DNA of 64,000 bases from Caenorhabditis remanei. Lineage: Eukaryota; Nematoda; Chromadorea; Rhabditida; Rhabditidae. The stretch's first letter is position 1, and each line of letters starts with the position of its first letter. The DNA lies in the NCBI RefSeq assembly GCF_010183535.1, contig NC_071331.1, positions 4,836,001 to 4,900,000 on the forward strand, read 5' to 3'. Both the position numbers and the translations under genes were made by a program. This document shows positions 54,738 to 64,000 of this stretch, in pieces. Under the pieces are notes generated by a model, which worked only from the letters and a program-made list of their open reading frames with translations, did not search any database and was not told the DNA's origin.

Positions 54738-55439
54738 TCTGAATCACATGAAGTAATTTGAAAGTTAAGCGAATCAGAAGTACCGTCAACGATATTATTT
54801 ACGACAAGACGGATATAAAATACTCGCGGCGCAGTTTTGGATAGATGTAATAGGAAAACGGCTCAAAAAGTAAAAAATAAGAAAGAATAGGAAAAACAAA
54901 AAAAGTTTTAAAAAGCGGGGGTCGAACCTGCATAGCGTGCTTCATAGACAGACGCACTCCACAGGTGAATCGCGGAAAGCGTGTAATTTGTCAAATATTG
55001 TTCGCGGACTTGTGATGATACGTACAAGCGATTATACCTATTATTGGTGTGTAATTGGTAAATCGCGAATATTGACGAATTATTCACATATTGCTCGCAA
55101 GTCGCGACTAAAAACGTATGATATTTGTCTTATCGCGATCGGTAATTGTTCACGTATCGCGAAAATTATTTGAATTCGCTGGGTTTGAGAAAAAATTTAT
55201 TGGAACATTTTTAGAAAAAAGAATGGATAACATAAGAAGGGTGAATCAAATTATACATAGTAAAGTCAGTAATAAATTATTTTTGTCCTCATGAGCTTCG
55301 CCTCGTTTTCGAACATGGTGCTCCTCTCAAAACAGCTTCATTGAATCGTTACCGTCGATGGTGTTGTTCATGGGGTTGAGGGGTATTTCGATGCTATAAA
55401 ATAGAAATTAGTACTTAAAACACAACTTTTAAAAAATAT

Positions 55440-55740
55440 TACCTAAAGATGTTCCCATATATTCTCAGATAACAAGCCGAAGAAGCTATAAAATTGGTCG
55501 TTCTTCTTGATCCTCTGAACGCATTGTGAATCCATTTCCGTAGATTTTTCATCCGAAATCGTTTGAATTATCATCCTATACTGTCCTATCCAAATCTGAA
55601 AATATGTCTCCATTTACAATTAGACTCTCAATGTGATTGCAGACAAACCTCTTCTTGTTTATTGTCCAAACAGTTTATATTCTTTTTTGGTTGGCACATT
55701 GAGAAGTTCTTTTACAGAAAGCTGTAAAAAAATAGGAAAA
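55440..55740 (-). pseudogene. Possible captured gene fragment in the foldback centre
   Basis: On the minus strand an acceptor-like TTTTCAG precedes an open stretch encoding IWIGQYRMIIQTISDEKSTE and SFFGLLSENIWEHL before a stop. Upstream, a segment flanked by TTTTTTACAG and GGTTTGT could be another exon (KELLNVPTKKEYKLF in one frame, with stops). The frames do not join cleanly. It is a weak candidate for host exons trapped by the element. Confidence 0.25.
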
Positions 55741-56757
55741 AATGATGAAAATAAAGTAAAATAAGAAACAAAAGACAGAAAAATATGTCACGCCCACATT
55801 TTCGCGATTAACCAATAACCTATCAGACTTATCGCGATAGTCCAATATTTCGTCAATTATTCATCGACCCGGATAGTTTCGCGATCATGCGTATTACAAG
55901 TCTTCCATTTTCGCGACATGTGAGTGATTTCCCAATTACTTGTAAGCGTATGATTATTCATGAGTCGCGATTCACCTGTGTCACCACTCGACGACGGATC
56001 GCTGGGCGAGAGGGATGTTCAGGTGCCGTGATATTTGGGGCGAAACACAGCTAAATTTGGGTGAAAAATCGAGTAAATCACATGTATTAAGTTTGCATTT
56101 TCAGACTAGAATATCTGGATTCTGGAGGCCATTCAGCAATTTTTGAAAACTGATTTCCCATTAAAATTCGATTGTCTATCGATTGTGCTAGGTCTCGTTT
56201 CTGAACTCCACGGTCAGTTTAGACCATTCCCTAGTGAGTAAACGCGTCTAATTGAATTCACATCAAACCATGAAGAAGAAAGAAACTCAAAGTTCGATGT
56301 CGAAACATAAAGTTTTCTTTTATTTATTTTTTCATTAAAAGCACCTTCAAATCTAGTTAACAGTACAGTTAATCTTATTTGCAGTCGGTTGTTTGAGTTG
56401 ATAGAAGTATACTTTATTAATAGAAAGTCAAACATAAACATACAGTTTTTCATTTTCTACTTAATTGCAAGTTCTCGAAACAGAACGTTTCAGTTTTCGT
56501 CAATGTAGTCCAACTTTATCATTTAGTCTCAAACAGCTTGAATCAAAAAATGGTCAAAAACACAATCTGACGTGAGTTTTCAAATCATTTTCACCCCTAA
56601 TCAGTGCTTGGCAAAACATCTGTGAATCCTCTCAAAATGTCGGACATACTACGGGTCGGGTCGGGCTGCTTTCAGAAAAAGGAATGAGACAAAGTGATGA
56701 AATTTTTAAAATCATTTCTCCGTAACAGCCTAAAAACATTTTTGCATTGGTTCTAAT

Positions 56758-56824
56758 GGTTCAGAATACTTACTAATAGTAAGTATCACACCTCCTAAAT
56801 TCTTTAAAGATGATATTGAAACGG
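56758..56824 (-). ncRNA. Predicted 21U-RNA gene, variant core CCGTTTCA
   Basis: Core 56824-56817, YRNT T at 56778 (spacing 39). The sequence around the core is shared with 50712 and 57478. Confidence 0.4.
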
Positions 56825-57418
56825 TAATATAACTCTCAATGTTTCAGAAAGATTGTAAATCCGCTCTCTAAATATTTCATTGTTTCACAGACTTTATTTA
56901 TTTATTTATAGAGTTCAATCACCAATAACCTCCCTGTTGGGAGTCCGCTCTATAAAACGGTTAGTTAATTTTGTAAGCTTGAATATCGGTCGGCTTCCAA
57001 ATGCCGTTCTGTGGGGCAAAATATCGGCTAAAAAACAAACAAATGAAAACAAAGTTGTGTTTTTTTCAATAGTTGGTTTTTAATAATCGGTTGTGTTAGA
57101 GCTATCAGAATGTTTTCAGATCAAATCATCGAAAAGGAAGAAATTCAAATTGCGAGGTCATAACATAGAACTTACAATTATTTAATTGTTCATCCATTTA
57201 CCTTCAAATCTATTGATTAATACAGTCAATCGTCTTTGCAATCGGTTTTTCGTAGATAAAATAACACACTGAAAAATACAGTTTCTCACTTTCTTCTTGA
57301 TTTCATGTTTTCAAAACAGAACATTCTCTGCGGAATTTCAATGTGGTCCATCTATATTATGTAGTCTCAAAAGTTAAGATCAAAAAGTGGTCAAAATATA
57401 ATCTGAAGCTAGTTTTCA

Positions 57419-57485
57419 AATCATTTTTACCCCGAACCAATGTTTGGCAAGGTATCTGAATGCTTTAAAAATGAAATTGAAACAG
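57419..57485 (-). ncRNA. Predicted 21U-RNA gene (inverted paralogue of 50712)
   Basis: Exact core 57485-57478, YRNT T at 57439 (spacing 39). The predicted 21-mer differs from that of 50712 at only a few positions. Confidence 0.65.
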
Positions 57486-57632
57486 TAACATAGCGGATAA
57501 TGTTTCAGAAACGTTGTAAATCCGCTCTTCAAATATTTCATCGGTTTTTTTTCACTTGAGGCACAATGAATACCGCATCTGGATAATAGTGTGAACAAAC
57601 AATGTTGAATTTATTTTACCACGTATCCTTTA

Positions 57633-57700
57633 TTAGACAGCAATGAATAATTATTACAATTTCACATTGTCCGTCCTTGCACAGAAACAGTTTGAAACAG
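57633..57700 (-). ncRNA. Predicted 21U-RNA gene
   Basis: Exact core 57700-57693, YRNT T at 57653 (spacing 40). A second AGAAACAG lies just before it. Confidence 0.6.
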
Positions 57701-57992
57701 ATTGATTTCGTGTTTCACAGTGATTTTGACACGAACTATTCTTCACCAAACCTGTTATATTAAACTCATTCCGTTGAGAATATCATTTTCTATTATGTTT
57801 ACAGGATATATCATCTTCCCGTAAATATATTTGTTTTCATGGAGTTGTACTTCCCAGCTACCCGGCTAAAATTGTGACAAATATCCTAATTATTTTTGAA
57901 AATTAGCAAAAAAACATTGACTTCGGCACTAGTTACTAAAAAAATCAGCAAAATTAAGATGCTATCGAATCGGCAAATTTCGAAACATTTCA

Positions 57993-58059
57993 CAGTTTCA
58001 AGCTTGAAGTAAGTACGTATCCTGGACAGAGATGGTAATCTTGTTTACCTTTTTTGTAC
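57993..58059 (+). ncRNA. Predicted 21U-RNA gene, variant core
   Basis: Variant core CAGTTTCA 57993-58000, TAAT with T at 58039 (spacing 39). Confidence 0.45.
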
Positions 58060-59296
58060 TCGCATCAAATTAGCTTTGATATGACTCTATAGTTTGGAGT
58101 GGAACTTTCCAAAATCGCGAAAACTTTGTGAAATCTTTGTGTATTCGATTACCAGAAACATGATTGATATTTCTGGCAAGTTTCAAAAATGTACGTTATC
58201 TGAGCACTGAGATACACGCCCTGAAACTCTGAAAGTATTCTGAGAGGTCGATTTTCGAAAGGTGAGGTCCTAAATCGAGGAGTGTCCAATCGTTTTTGCA
58301 CGCACTGTACAATGGAAAACACGAATCACTACCAAAACGCCACTAAATAGATGAATTCTAATAAATACGCCATTTTTTGAGGAACTGAATTCTTTGCCGA
58401 CACAACCAGAATTTCTACATGCATTTTTTTGATAATGTAATGAGCACCGCTTCGCAATGCTGAAATTTTCCAGTTTCACAATGATTTTGATACCGATTTT
58501 TATAATAAAAATTTTATTTATTCAACTTGTTTATAATTCAGTATACAATGCATAATTAACAAAGCAGATCTGATTTTTCTGATTTTAAAATATTCAGTAC
58601 CTATGGTTCCCGAATTTAAAAACAAGAAAATCATATATTTTCGGAAACTACTCTTTGGTCTTATTTTATGCAATTTTACTCTTTATCGCATATCCCAATA
58701 ATTTCCATTATGAATAGTGACTTACAAAAAAGTAACAAGATTAAGGTTCTATAGAAACAGTCATTTAGGTAGAATTTTTTCATACGAAAACTGAAAAATT
58801 CTACAATTTCAGTTTTTTCATATATTCGCTTCACCGGAACAAAGAGTGCTGCTAAAATCAAATCGTTAATTTGAAAAATTCAATGGAGCGCGCTTGCTTA
58901 CTCCCTTGGAATTTGTGTGCCAATCGAGTTGAGTCGCTACGCAGCGATTCCCAAATTCTTTTATGTGAATGACTGATACCGAGTTTGTTTGAATGCCTCG
59001 AGGAGTATTGTTTTCTGTCTGATACTACCTAATTGCAAGATTTTGAAGCAGAAAATTTTCGATTTTCTCAGAACTGAAAACTTTTAGATCATGGCTAACG
59101 GATTCTAAAAAAGTCCAAGATTTAGTGCGTTTCCCTCCCAAGACGTTCACAAAAAAGTTATTTTCATCACAGTCAGTATACTATTATTCCAGTTCCAGGC
59201 TATTAATCACGCCAATTCTGATCAGAACTTTGAAAAAACCGCCAGTAGATTGCTTGTGAATTATGAGCATAGAGGGGATGCCGTTATAAAAAAGTC

Positions 59297-59364
59297 ATGG
59301 AGTAAATTTTTTCGATAGTGATTTTTTTTCATAAACTCAGATGTAAAATAACATTTTGAAACAG
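59297..59364 (-). ncRNA. Predicted 21U-RNA gene (paralogue of 53151)
   Basis: Exact core 59364-59357, YRNT T at 59317 (spacing 40). Confidence 0.65.
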
Positions 59365-59642
59365 AAACTACCAACATTTTTTGACTGGACGAACGATTCG
59401 TTCCTTTCTACTCAATTTCAAGTTTTCAAAAATAAAATTTCACAAATTTTGAATATTTGGACTTCATGCTACCTGGATTTCCTATGAACACTCAAACTGC
59501 TGCAAAATTGTTTTTGTGAAGTTTAAAAGAGAAGTCAAATGAAATTCGTCTCCGATTCCGCAATAAAAGCAAAATTAAGATTCCAACTATTATCCTTTCG
59601 CAGTAACAGAAATCTGAAAAAAAACTTTCATTCCAGAAAAGT

Positions 59643-59707
59643 CGGGACAGAAATAATGGATCAACATAGCACATTCCAAGGTGTCTCTAAAATAGTTATT
59701 GAAACAG
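59643..59707 (-). ncRNA. Predicted 21U-RNA gene
   Basis: Exact core 59707-59700, YRNT T at 59663 (spacing 37). The duplicate position near 53460 reads TGAAACAA, so the core is exact in one copy only. Confidence 0.58.
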
Positions 59708-59998
59708 CTAATTATAGAAAAAAAAAACGATTTTTAGAATGTGTCACAGTTTTAGGTGTGTTTCGAATGTGATTTATCAGAGAGCTTATAATTTTGAAAT
59801 GATTAAATTTTTTTACATTTTCTACAGTTTCGGTCAGGCGATTTACTTTACGACGTTTATTTGTTTTCAATAAAATGACCGTAGGACGAGTTTGCTGTTT
59901 AATTCTATTTTTTAAACTTTCTGTTTTTCATCATCTCCAAATACATACCATTTCTTGAAATCTTACCGTGGATCATCTTCGTAATTAGTCTTGGGAAC

Positions 59999-60065
59999 CA
60001 AAGGAAAAAAAACAACCCAACAAAAGTTCCTATTTTTGTAAAGAAATGAAGAACTCGTGAAACAG
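59999..60065 (-). ncRNA. Predicted 21U-RNA gene (paralogue of 53838)
   Basis: Exact core 60065-60058, YRNT T at 60019 (spacing 39). Confidence 0.62.
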
Positions 60066-60140
60066 ATTATCTTTTATTTTCAAACGGACGTCACCAATGA
60101 GAATTTACTATTTTCAAACCAATAACAATCTTAACAATTC

Positions 60141-60207
60141 CAGTTTCAAATCTTTTTAAATTATAGAATAAAACAACGTAATTTGATTGTTTTAGTTTTC
60201 AGGGAGA
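60141..60207 (+). ncRNA. Predicted 21U-RNA gene, variant core
   Basis: Variant core CAGTTTCA 60141-60148, TGAT with T at 60187 (spacing 39). A similar context recurs at 63618. Confidence 0.45.
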
Positions 60208-60287
60208 GGATCGTAACTTATCACATAATGTTTCAGTAGTGTTGTAAACTTTTTTATGTTTAATTGGTATGATATACTGTAATATAA

Positions 60288-60353
60288 CAGTTTCATTTAG
60301 GTTAGAAGTACGCACTGCCAGGATTGTAGCATTATTGAAAGGGTGAGTTGATA
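60288..60353 (+). ncRNA. Predicted 21U-RNA gene, variant core
   Basis: Variant core CAGTTTCA 60288-60295, CATT with T at 60333 (spacing 38). Confidence 0.48.
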
Positions 60354-60401
60354 AAAATTAACTTATTTACGATATTTACTGGGAAAACTGGAATTTCCCA
60401 C

Positions 60402-60469
60402 AGTTTCAGCCTTTTCAGGAATTCGCACTATGAAAGGTTGATATCAATGCGTTTTCCCATGTTTTAGAT
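60402..60469 (+). ncRNA. Predicted 21U-RNA gene, variant core
   Basis: Variant core CAGTTTCA 60402-60409, CAAT with T at 60449 (spacing 40). Confidence 0.42.
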
Positions 60470-61525
60470 GTAAGACACCAGAAGCGATTTTCGGAATTTA
60501 AATAAAAATGTTGACCTTTTTCAGAACATTTCTTCTGCTGTTGCGAAAATATTTTATCAGAAACAAAGTTGTGTTCTCAACAATTGGTTCATACTATCAG
60601 TCAAATAAAAGCTATTCAAATTTATTCAGATCAAGGTCATCAAAAAAGAAGAAACTCAAATTTCGAGGTCAAAACATAAAGTTTTCTTTTATTTATTTTT
60701 TCATCAAAAGCACCTTCAAATCTAGTTAACAGTACAGTTAATCTTCTTTGCAGTCGGTTTTTGTGTTGATAGAAGTATGCTTTTTCAATAGAAAGTCAAA
60801 CATAAACATGCAGTTTTTCATTTTCTATTTAACTTTTTTTTCTATTCTTTGAACAGAACGTTTCACTTTTCGTCAATGTCCAACTTTATCATGTAGTCTC
60901 AAAAGCTTAAATCAAAAAATTGTCAAAAACATAATCTAAAGGGAGTTTACAAACCATTTTCGCGCTCCAATCAATGCTTGACAACATCTGTGTTTCCTCT
61001 GAAAATGTCTGACATGCCACGGGTCCAGCCAGCCGAGTAGCTTTCTGAAATTCTCTGTACCATCAATAAAGGAATGAGACAAAGTGTGGAAAATTTTTAA
61101 AATTATTTCTCCATAACAGGCTATAAGCATTTTTGCATTGATAATTTATCAAATTACAGTTGTCTAGAACAGAAAAAGTATCAAAATTTGATTATGGAAT
61201 TGTTAGTGGATTTTTAGTATAATGCATTCTTAACTGAAAACACTGTTCTCTTTTGGCAGCAAATTACTTTTTGAAAAATAAAAGTGTTCAAAATAGAGGA
61301 ATGTGCATAGTCTCTAAAAAAGTAAGCATACATCGAAAAATGATAGTTTTTCGAGTTCGCCAAAATGGTCCCTCTTATGAGACGATGCCCATACAACAAA
61401 ATCTCTAATTTTTCCATTTTTTTCTCAAAATTTTCAAAAAATGGAATTTTAACGACATTCACAATTGATGATATCGAGACAGGAACCTTGATGAGCTCGC
61501 AAATTAGTCCATTAGAAATGTATCA

Positions 61526-61592
61526 CAGTTTCAAAAATATAGATTATTCGCTCTACATCTTATTGGTTCGCTAGGCTCCATTTATGAACAGC
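61526..61592 (+). ncRNA. Predicted 21U-RNA gene, variant core
   Basis: Variant core CAGTTTCA 61526-61533, CGCT with T at 61572 (spacing 39). Confidence 0.42.
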
Positions 61593-61615
61593 GGATCTGC
61601 ATACATTTTATTTTG

Positions 61616-61684
61616 CCCAAACATTCTAACGTCTTAATAAAGAAATCCTCCTTTCTGCAAACAATTATACTTACAATGAAACAG
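61616..61684 (-). ncRNA. Predicted 21U-RNA gene
   Basis: Exact core 61684-61677, YRNT T at 61636 (spacing 41). Divergent from the + unit at 61732. Confidence 0.52.
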
Positions 61685-61731
61685 TGACTCGACTCAAAAA
61701 ACTGAAAGTTCGAAATATAAATAGTATATCT

Positions 61732-61797
61732 CTGTTTCAATTATGTTGTGAGTACACTCTATTAAACATTTTTTATTATGTCCTGGATTTTTTTCTA
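61732..61797 (+). ncRNA. Predicted 21U-RNA gene
   Basis: Exact core 61732-61739, TATT with T at 61777 (spacing 38). Confidence 0.66.
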
Positions 61798-62564
61798 TTC
61801 ACATGCATAACAAAAGTGTAAAGCGTCTCAATTGGGTGCTAGCTGAACTGCCCAAAAAGTACATGTACTATAATTTCGAAAACTGATGGCATCACATGTG
61901 AACCGCTGGGAATTTTAAACTAGAATGACCTGAATGATTCGTAACAAAGTGTATTTTGTGGAATATTGAGTGATACGATGACAGACTCTCAAATTTGAAC
62001 ATTTTCGACTGAAGAGATGACAGTATGAAAGTGATATAAGTATTCTAGTGGAAAAATTCTTCCACTTTACACATTAATTTTGAAACTGAAATTTTCCTTT
62101 AAAAAAATTTCCTTTAGAAAACCCCCAAATCCGATTTATGGTTTCAAAGAAGATTATTAGATAGGAATACCTATCATTTAAATCTTGTATTATACAATAT
62201 AGCGCACTGAAATTTAGATAACTGGTTTTTTTGGAATTATTTCACCATCTGCATTAATCTACTCTTATTTTCTCTTTCTAAAGTTTTGTCTTTAAAACAG
62301 AAATTTTTACAGTTTCTCAATCAGTACCTCTGCCTCTTCAGCGTTCATTGCTACTATTCGAGTATAATTTTTAATCTCAATATTTCTTCAAAAACTATGA
62401 TAGGAGAGAAGTGTACAGTTGGGTGACAATATAGATATACTCCAAGCATGTGAAAACCAAGAAAATGCCTAAAACTTTATTTCCAAACTTTTTATTTCCA
62501 GAAAATATTTTGAAGTGGAACACGTTTCACCTGGAATGGTAAGTAAAGATCACATATTTTATTG

Positions 62565-62634
62565 GAACCGCAATGGAGAATTTTATTAAAGAAACATCTT
62601 CAGATAGAGCTCAATCACATCTTACCTGAAACAG
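62565..62634 (-). ncRNA. Predicted 21U-RNA gene (inverted paralogue of 47414 and 48833)
   Basis: Exact core 62634-62627, YRNT T at 62585 (spacing 42). The 30-nt spacer is identical to that of 48833 except at its end; the predicted 21-mer is unrelated. Confidence 0.5.
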
Positions 62635-62761
62635 TAAATAAGTTGCAAGTGATTAAAAAAAAGATCCGTTCGAGTTATGCTTGCATTTTACCGGTTACTT
62701 TGACAGAGCATTTTACATATAACTCTAACAAAGTAATATTCTATGTAGATTAATACTATTT

Positions 62762-62827
62762 TTTAATATGCCAATTGTTCAATTACGTATTATATGGATC
62801 GTTACGTTTTTAATGACCATGAAACTG
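62762..62827 (-). ncRNA. Predicted 21U-RNA gene, variant core
   Basis: Variant core CAGTTTCA 62827-62820, YRNT T at 62782 (spacing 38). In the same inverted copy as 62627. Confidence 0.45.
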
Positions 62828-62958
62828 TAACAAATTCAAGACACCACGATGTTCGTCTGCTGAATTAACTTTTAGTCGTTGATAAGAAATAGAACGAGGC
62901 TAAATCGATCAATCACAAAATTCTCACATTATCAATTTTTTCTCATTCAATATGCTTA

Positions 62959-63024
62959 CAGTTTCAGGAATGTATTTTCGTTTAAATTCTTTTTGAAGGG
63001 TAATCAATGTAGACAACTGATCTG
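62959..63024 (+). ncRNA. Predicted 21U-RNA gene, variant core
   Basis: Variant core CAGTTTCA 62959-62966, TAAT with T at 63004 (spacing 38). Confidence 0.46.
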
Positions 63025-63617
63025 ATTTTAAAGCGCACATTATTTTAATAATTAAAATGTAAGGGAGCCCAGCTGTGATTTCATTTTTTTTAATTGCAAA
63101 AAGTTGTTCACTGATGGAAATTACAGTTTCTGACTTTCTATCAGGCTCGCGTGACAAAACAATTTTCTCGAAGCTCTGATAGCAGCTACATATGAGTTTG
63201 CTCTTAAATGCACCAAACTGTTCAACAAACAAGTTGTTTTGGAACACTTTCAATTAAAACGGATCAACTTACGAAGTTTTCGTGTTTAAAACATAAAGTT
63301 ACAGTTTCGGAATTTCTACAAATTTGAAACTCGTTTCTGCTTCAACCGATAAGAGGTAAAGACCAGTCCAATCAATTTCTAACAATCATTTTTTCCACTT
63401 TGATCCAGCGACAGCGAAATGAATCTATAAATTACTTTAATTCAGGGTTTTATAAAAAATTGAGGATTTCAAACTGATTCAACATCATCACCAAATAAAA
63501 CTATTCTTTAAATTTTAGATAAGAAACAGAAGGTTTTCATTTGATTTGGTTTTAGAAAAAACATTTAAACATCCCAAAACATGATACTTTTTAAATTAAT
63601 CACAATCTCAACAATTC

Positions 63618-63684
63618 CAGTTTCAAATCTCACATTAATTTCTGGAATATCATGTCCTTCTGTTCCAATACCATATCGTCTTTC
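63618..63684 (+). ncRNA. Predicted 21U-RNA gene, variant core
   Basis: Variant core CAGTTTCA 63618-63625, TGTT with T at 63664 (spacing 39). Core and upstream CTCAACAATTC resemble 60141. Confidence 0.44.
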
Positions 63685-63768
63685 GCCCGATAATTTTTTG
63701 GCCCCGGTTTGTCGTATAAGAGGCTTGCTCTACTCTAAGGAAATAAATAAATAAAATTAAAAATAACG

Positions 63769-63980
63769 AAATTGGACAATCTTTCATCTACACATTCCCT
63801 AGTTTAAGTTTAGTTTTTTTTTCATGTAAACAAAAACTTTCGAAAAGTTGCTTCTAGACCTTCATCATTTTCTAATAACAGGAAATTGGACAATCTTTCA
63901 TCTACACATTCCCTAGTTTTCCGAACATGTCAATAAAAACTTTCGAAGAAGTGGTTCATTTTCTAATAACAGGATATGAG
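63769..63980. repeat. Direct tandem duplication near the window end
   Basis: AATTGGACAATCTTTCATCT followed by ACACATTCCCTAGTTT occurs at about 63771 and again at about 63884. AAAACTTTCGAA and TTCTAATAACAGGA follow in both copies. Confidence 0.8.
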
Positions 63981-64000
63981 TCCTTAAAACGATCGTAATG

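Larger units (their letters stand above)
54429..56244. mobile_element. 1.8-kb foldback element with tRNA-like inner repeats
   Basis: Terminal inverted repeats beginning ACTAGGGAATGGTCTAAACT are near-identical over about 250 bp (54436-54690 and 55985-56236). Inside is a second inverted pair of diverged sequences rich in TCGCGA-type words (54960-55190 and 55790-55980), and a third formed by tRNA-like sequence (54692-54740 and 54905-54955). The centre (55200-55760) carries exon-like minus-strand sequence. No transposase is visible. No 21U core lies inside. Confidence 0.8.
59160..60180. repeat. Segmental duplication block, copy 2
   Basis: Partner of 52960-54020 in the same orientation, about 6.2 kb away, with many small indels and substitutions. 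Confidence 0.8.
19276..63684. other. Predicted 21U-RNA (piRNA) gene cluster
   Basis: By eye I find 17 CTGTTTCA and 15 TGAAACAG. My rough expectation for such an AT-rich sequence of this length is about two in total. In Caenorhabditis, CTGTTTCA is the core of the upstream (Ruby) motif of 21U-RNA genes, with a YRNT about 40 nt downstream whose T is the piRNA 5' end. Here 31 of 32 exact cores have such a T 36-42 nt after the core. Both strands are used. Cores are sparse at 19-36 kb and dense at 36-64 kb. The inserted transposons (27.45-28.43, 31.48-35.74, 39.30-39.64, 44.57-46.53, 54.43-56.24 kb) contain none. The first 19 kb hold only two exact cores (5209, 8608). Individual units are listed below with spacing counted from the last base of the core to the YRNT T. 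Confidence 0.88.
56245..64000. other. Dense gene-free cluster block to the window end
   Basis: No host gene is visible. Eight exact cores and at least eight variant cores lie here. Parts are duplicated: 56270-56520 with 60640-60860 (direct), 56940-57600 with 50640-51190 (inverted), 59160-60180 with 52960-54020 (direct). Confidence 0.6.

Overview
The window looks like nuclear DNA of a Caenorhabditis-type nematode. The grounds are short introns of about 45-110 nt with TTTCAG acceptors, a typical two-copy cuticle collagen, dense small inverted-repeat transposons, and above all a large field of the 21U-RNA (piRNA) upstream motif CTGTTTCA, which is a hallmark of Caenorhabditis piRNA clusters. I cannot name the species.

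Left part (1-19.4 kb), gene-bearing. A four-exon nuclear protein gene with an ELM2-like domain (1312-4847) has introns loaded with MITEs. It is followed by a large, interrupted inverted duplication: arms at about 5.05-9.72 kb and 16.85-19.44 kb each carry a cuticle collagen gene (8222-9549 on +, 16988-18315 on -) and its TATA promoter region. The left arm has an additional insertion of about 2.15 kb between the TATA promoter and the collagen start codon. The loop between the arms holds two tandem paralogous genes for secreted proteins of unknown family (9853-12100 and 14119-16749). Both have a 7-nt first exon, and both have a last intron swollen by MITE insertions.

Right part (19.4-64 kb), essentially gene-free and AT-rich. 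I see no host protein-coding gene here. Instead I found 32 exact cores (17 CTGTTTCA on +, 15 on -; the first lies just inside the collagen arm at 19276) and a good number of one-base variants (CAGTTTCA, CCGTTTCA, TTGTTTCA). For 31 of the 32 exact cores a YRNT motif places a T 36-42 nt downstream (mostly 38-40), as expected for 21U-RNA genes. Each is predicted to be an independent tiny RNA polymerase II transcription unit making one piRNA. Several blocks are segmental duplications in which motif and spacer are conserved while the predicted 21-nt piRNA diverges, sometimes exactly from its first base.

Mobile DNA interrupts the cluster and carries none of the exact cores: a nearly complete non-LTR retrotransposon (about 31.48-35.74 kb, minus strand, two overlapping ORFs, 19-bp tandem units at its 5' side), a near-perfect 2-kb palindrome (44.57-46.53 kb), a 1.8-kb foldback with tRNA-like segments (54.43-56.24 kb), a 1-kb element with GC-rich palindromic arrays (27.45-28.43 kb), and smaller hairpins. 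The main candidate system is therefore a piRNA cluster evolving by block duplication and transposon invasion, lying next to a cuticle collagen/secreted-protein region.
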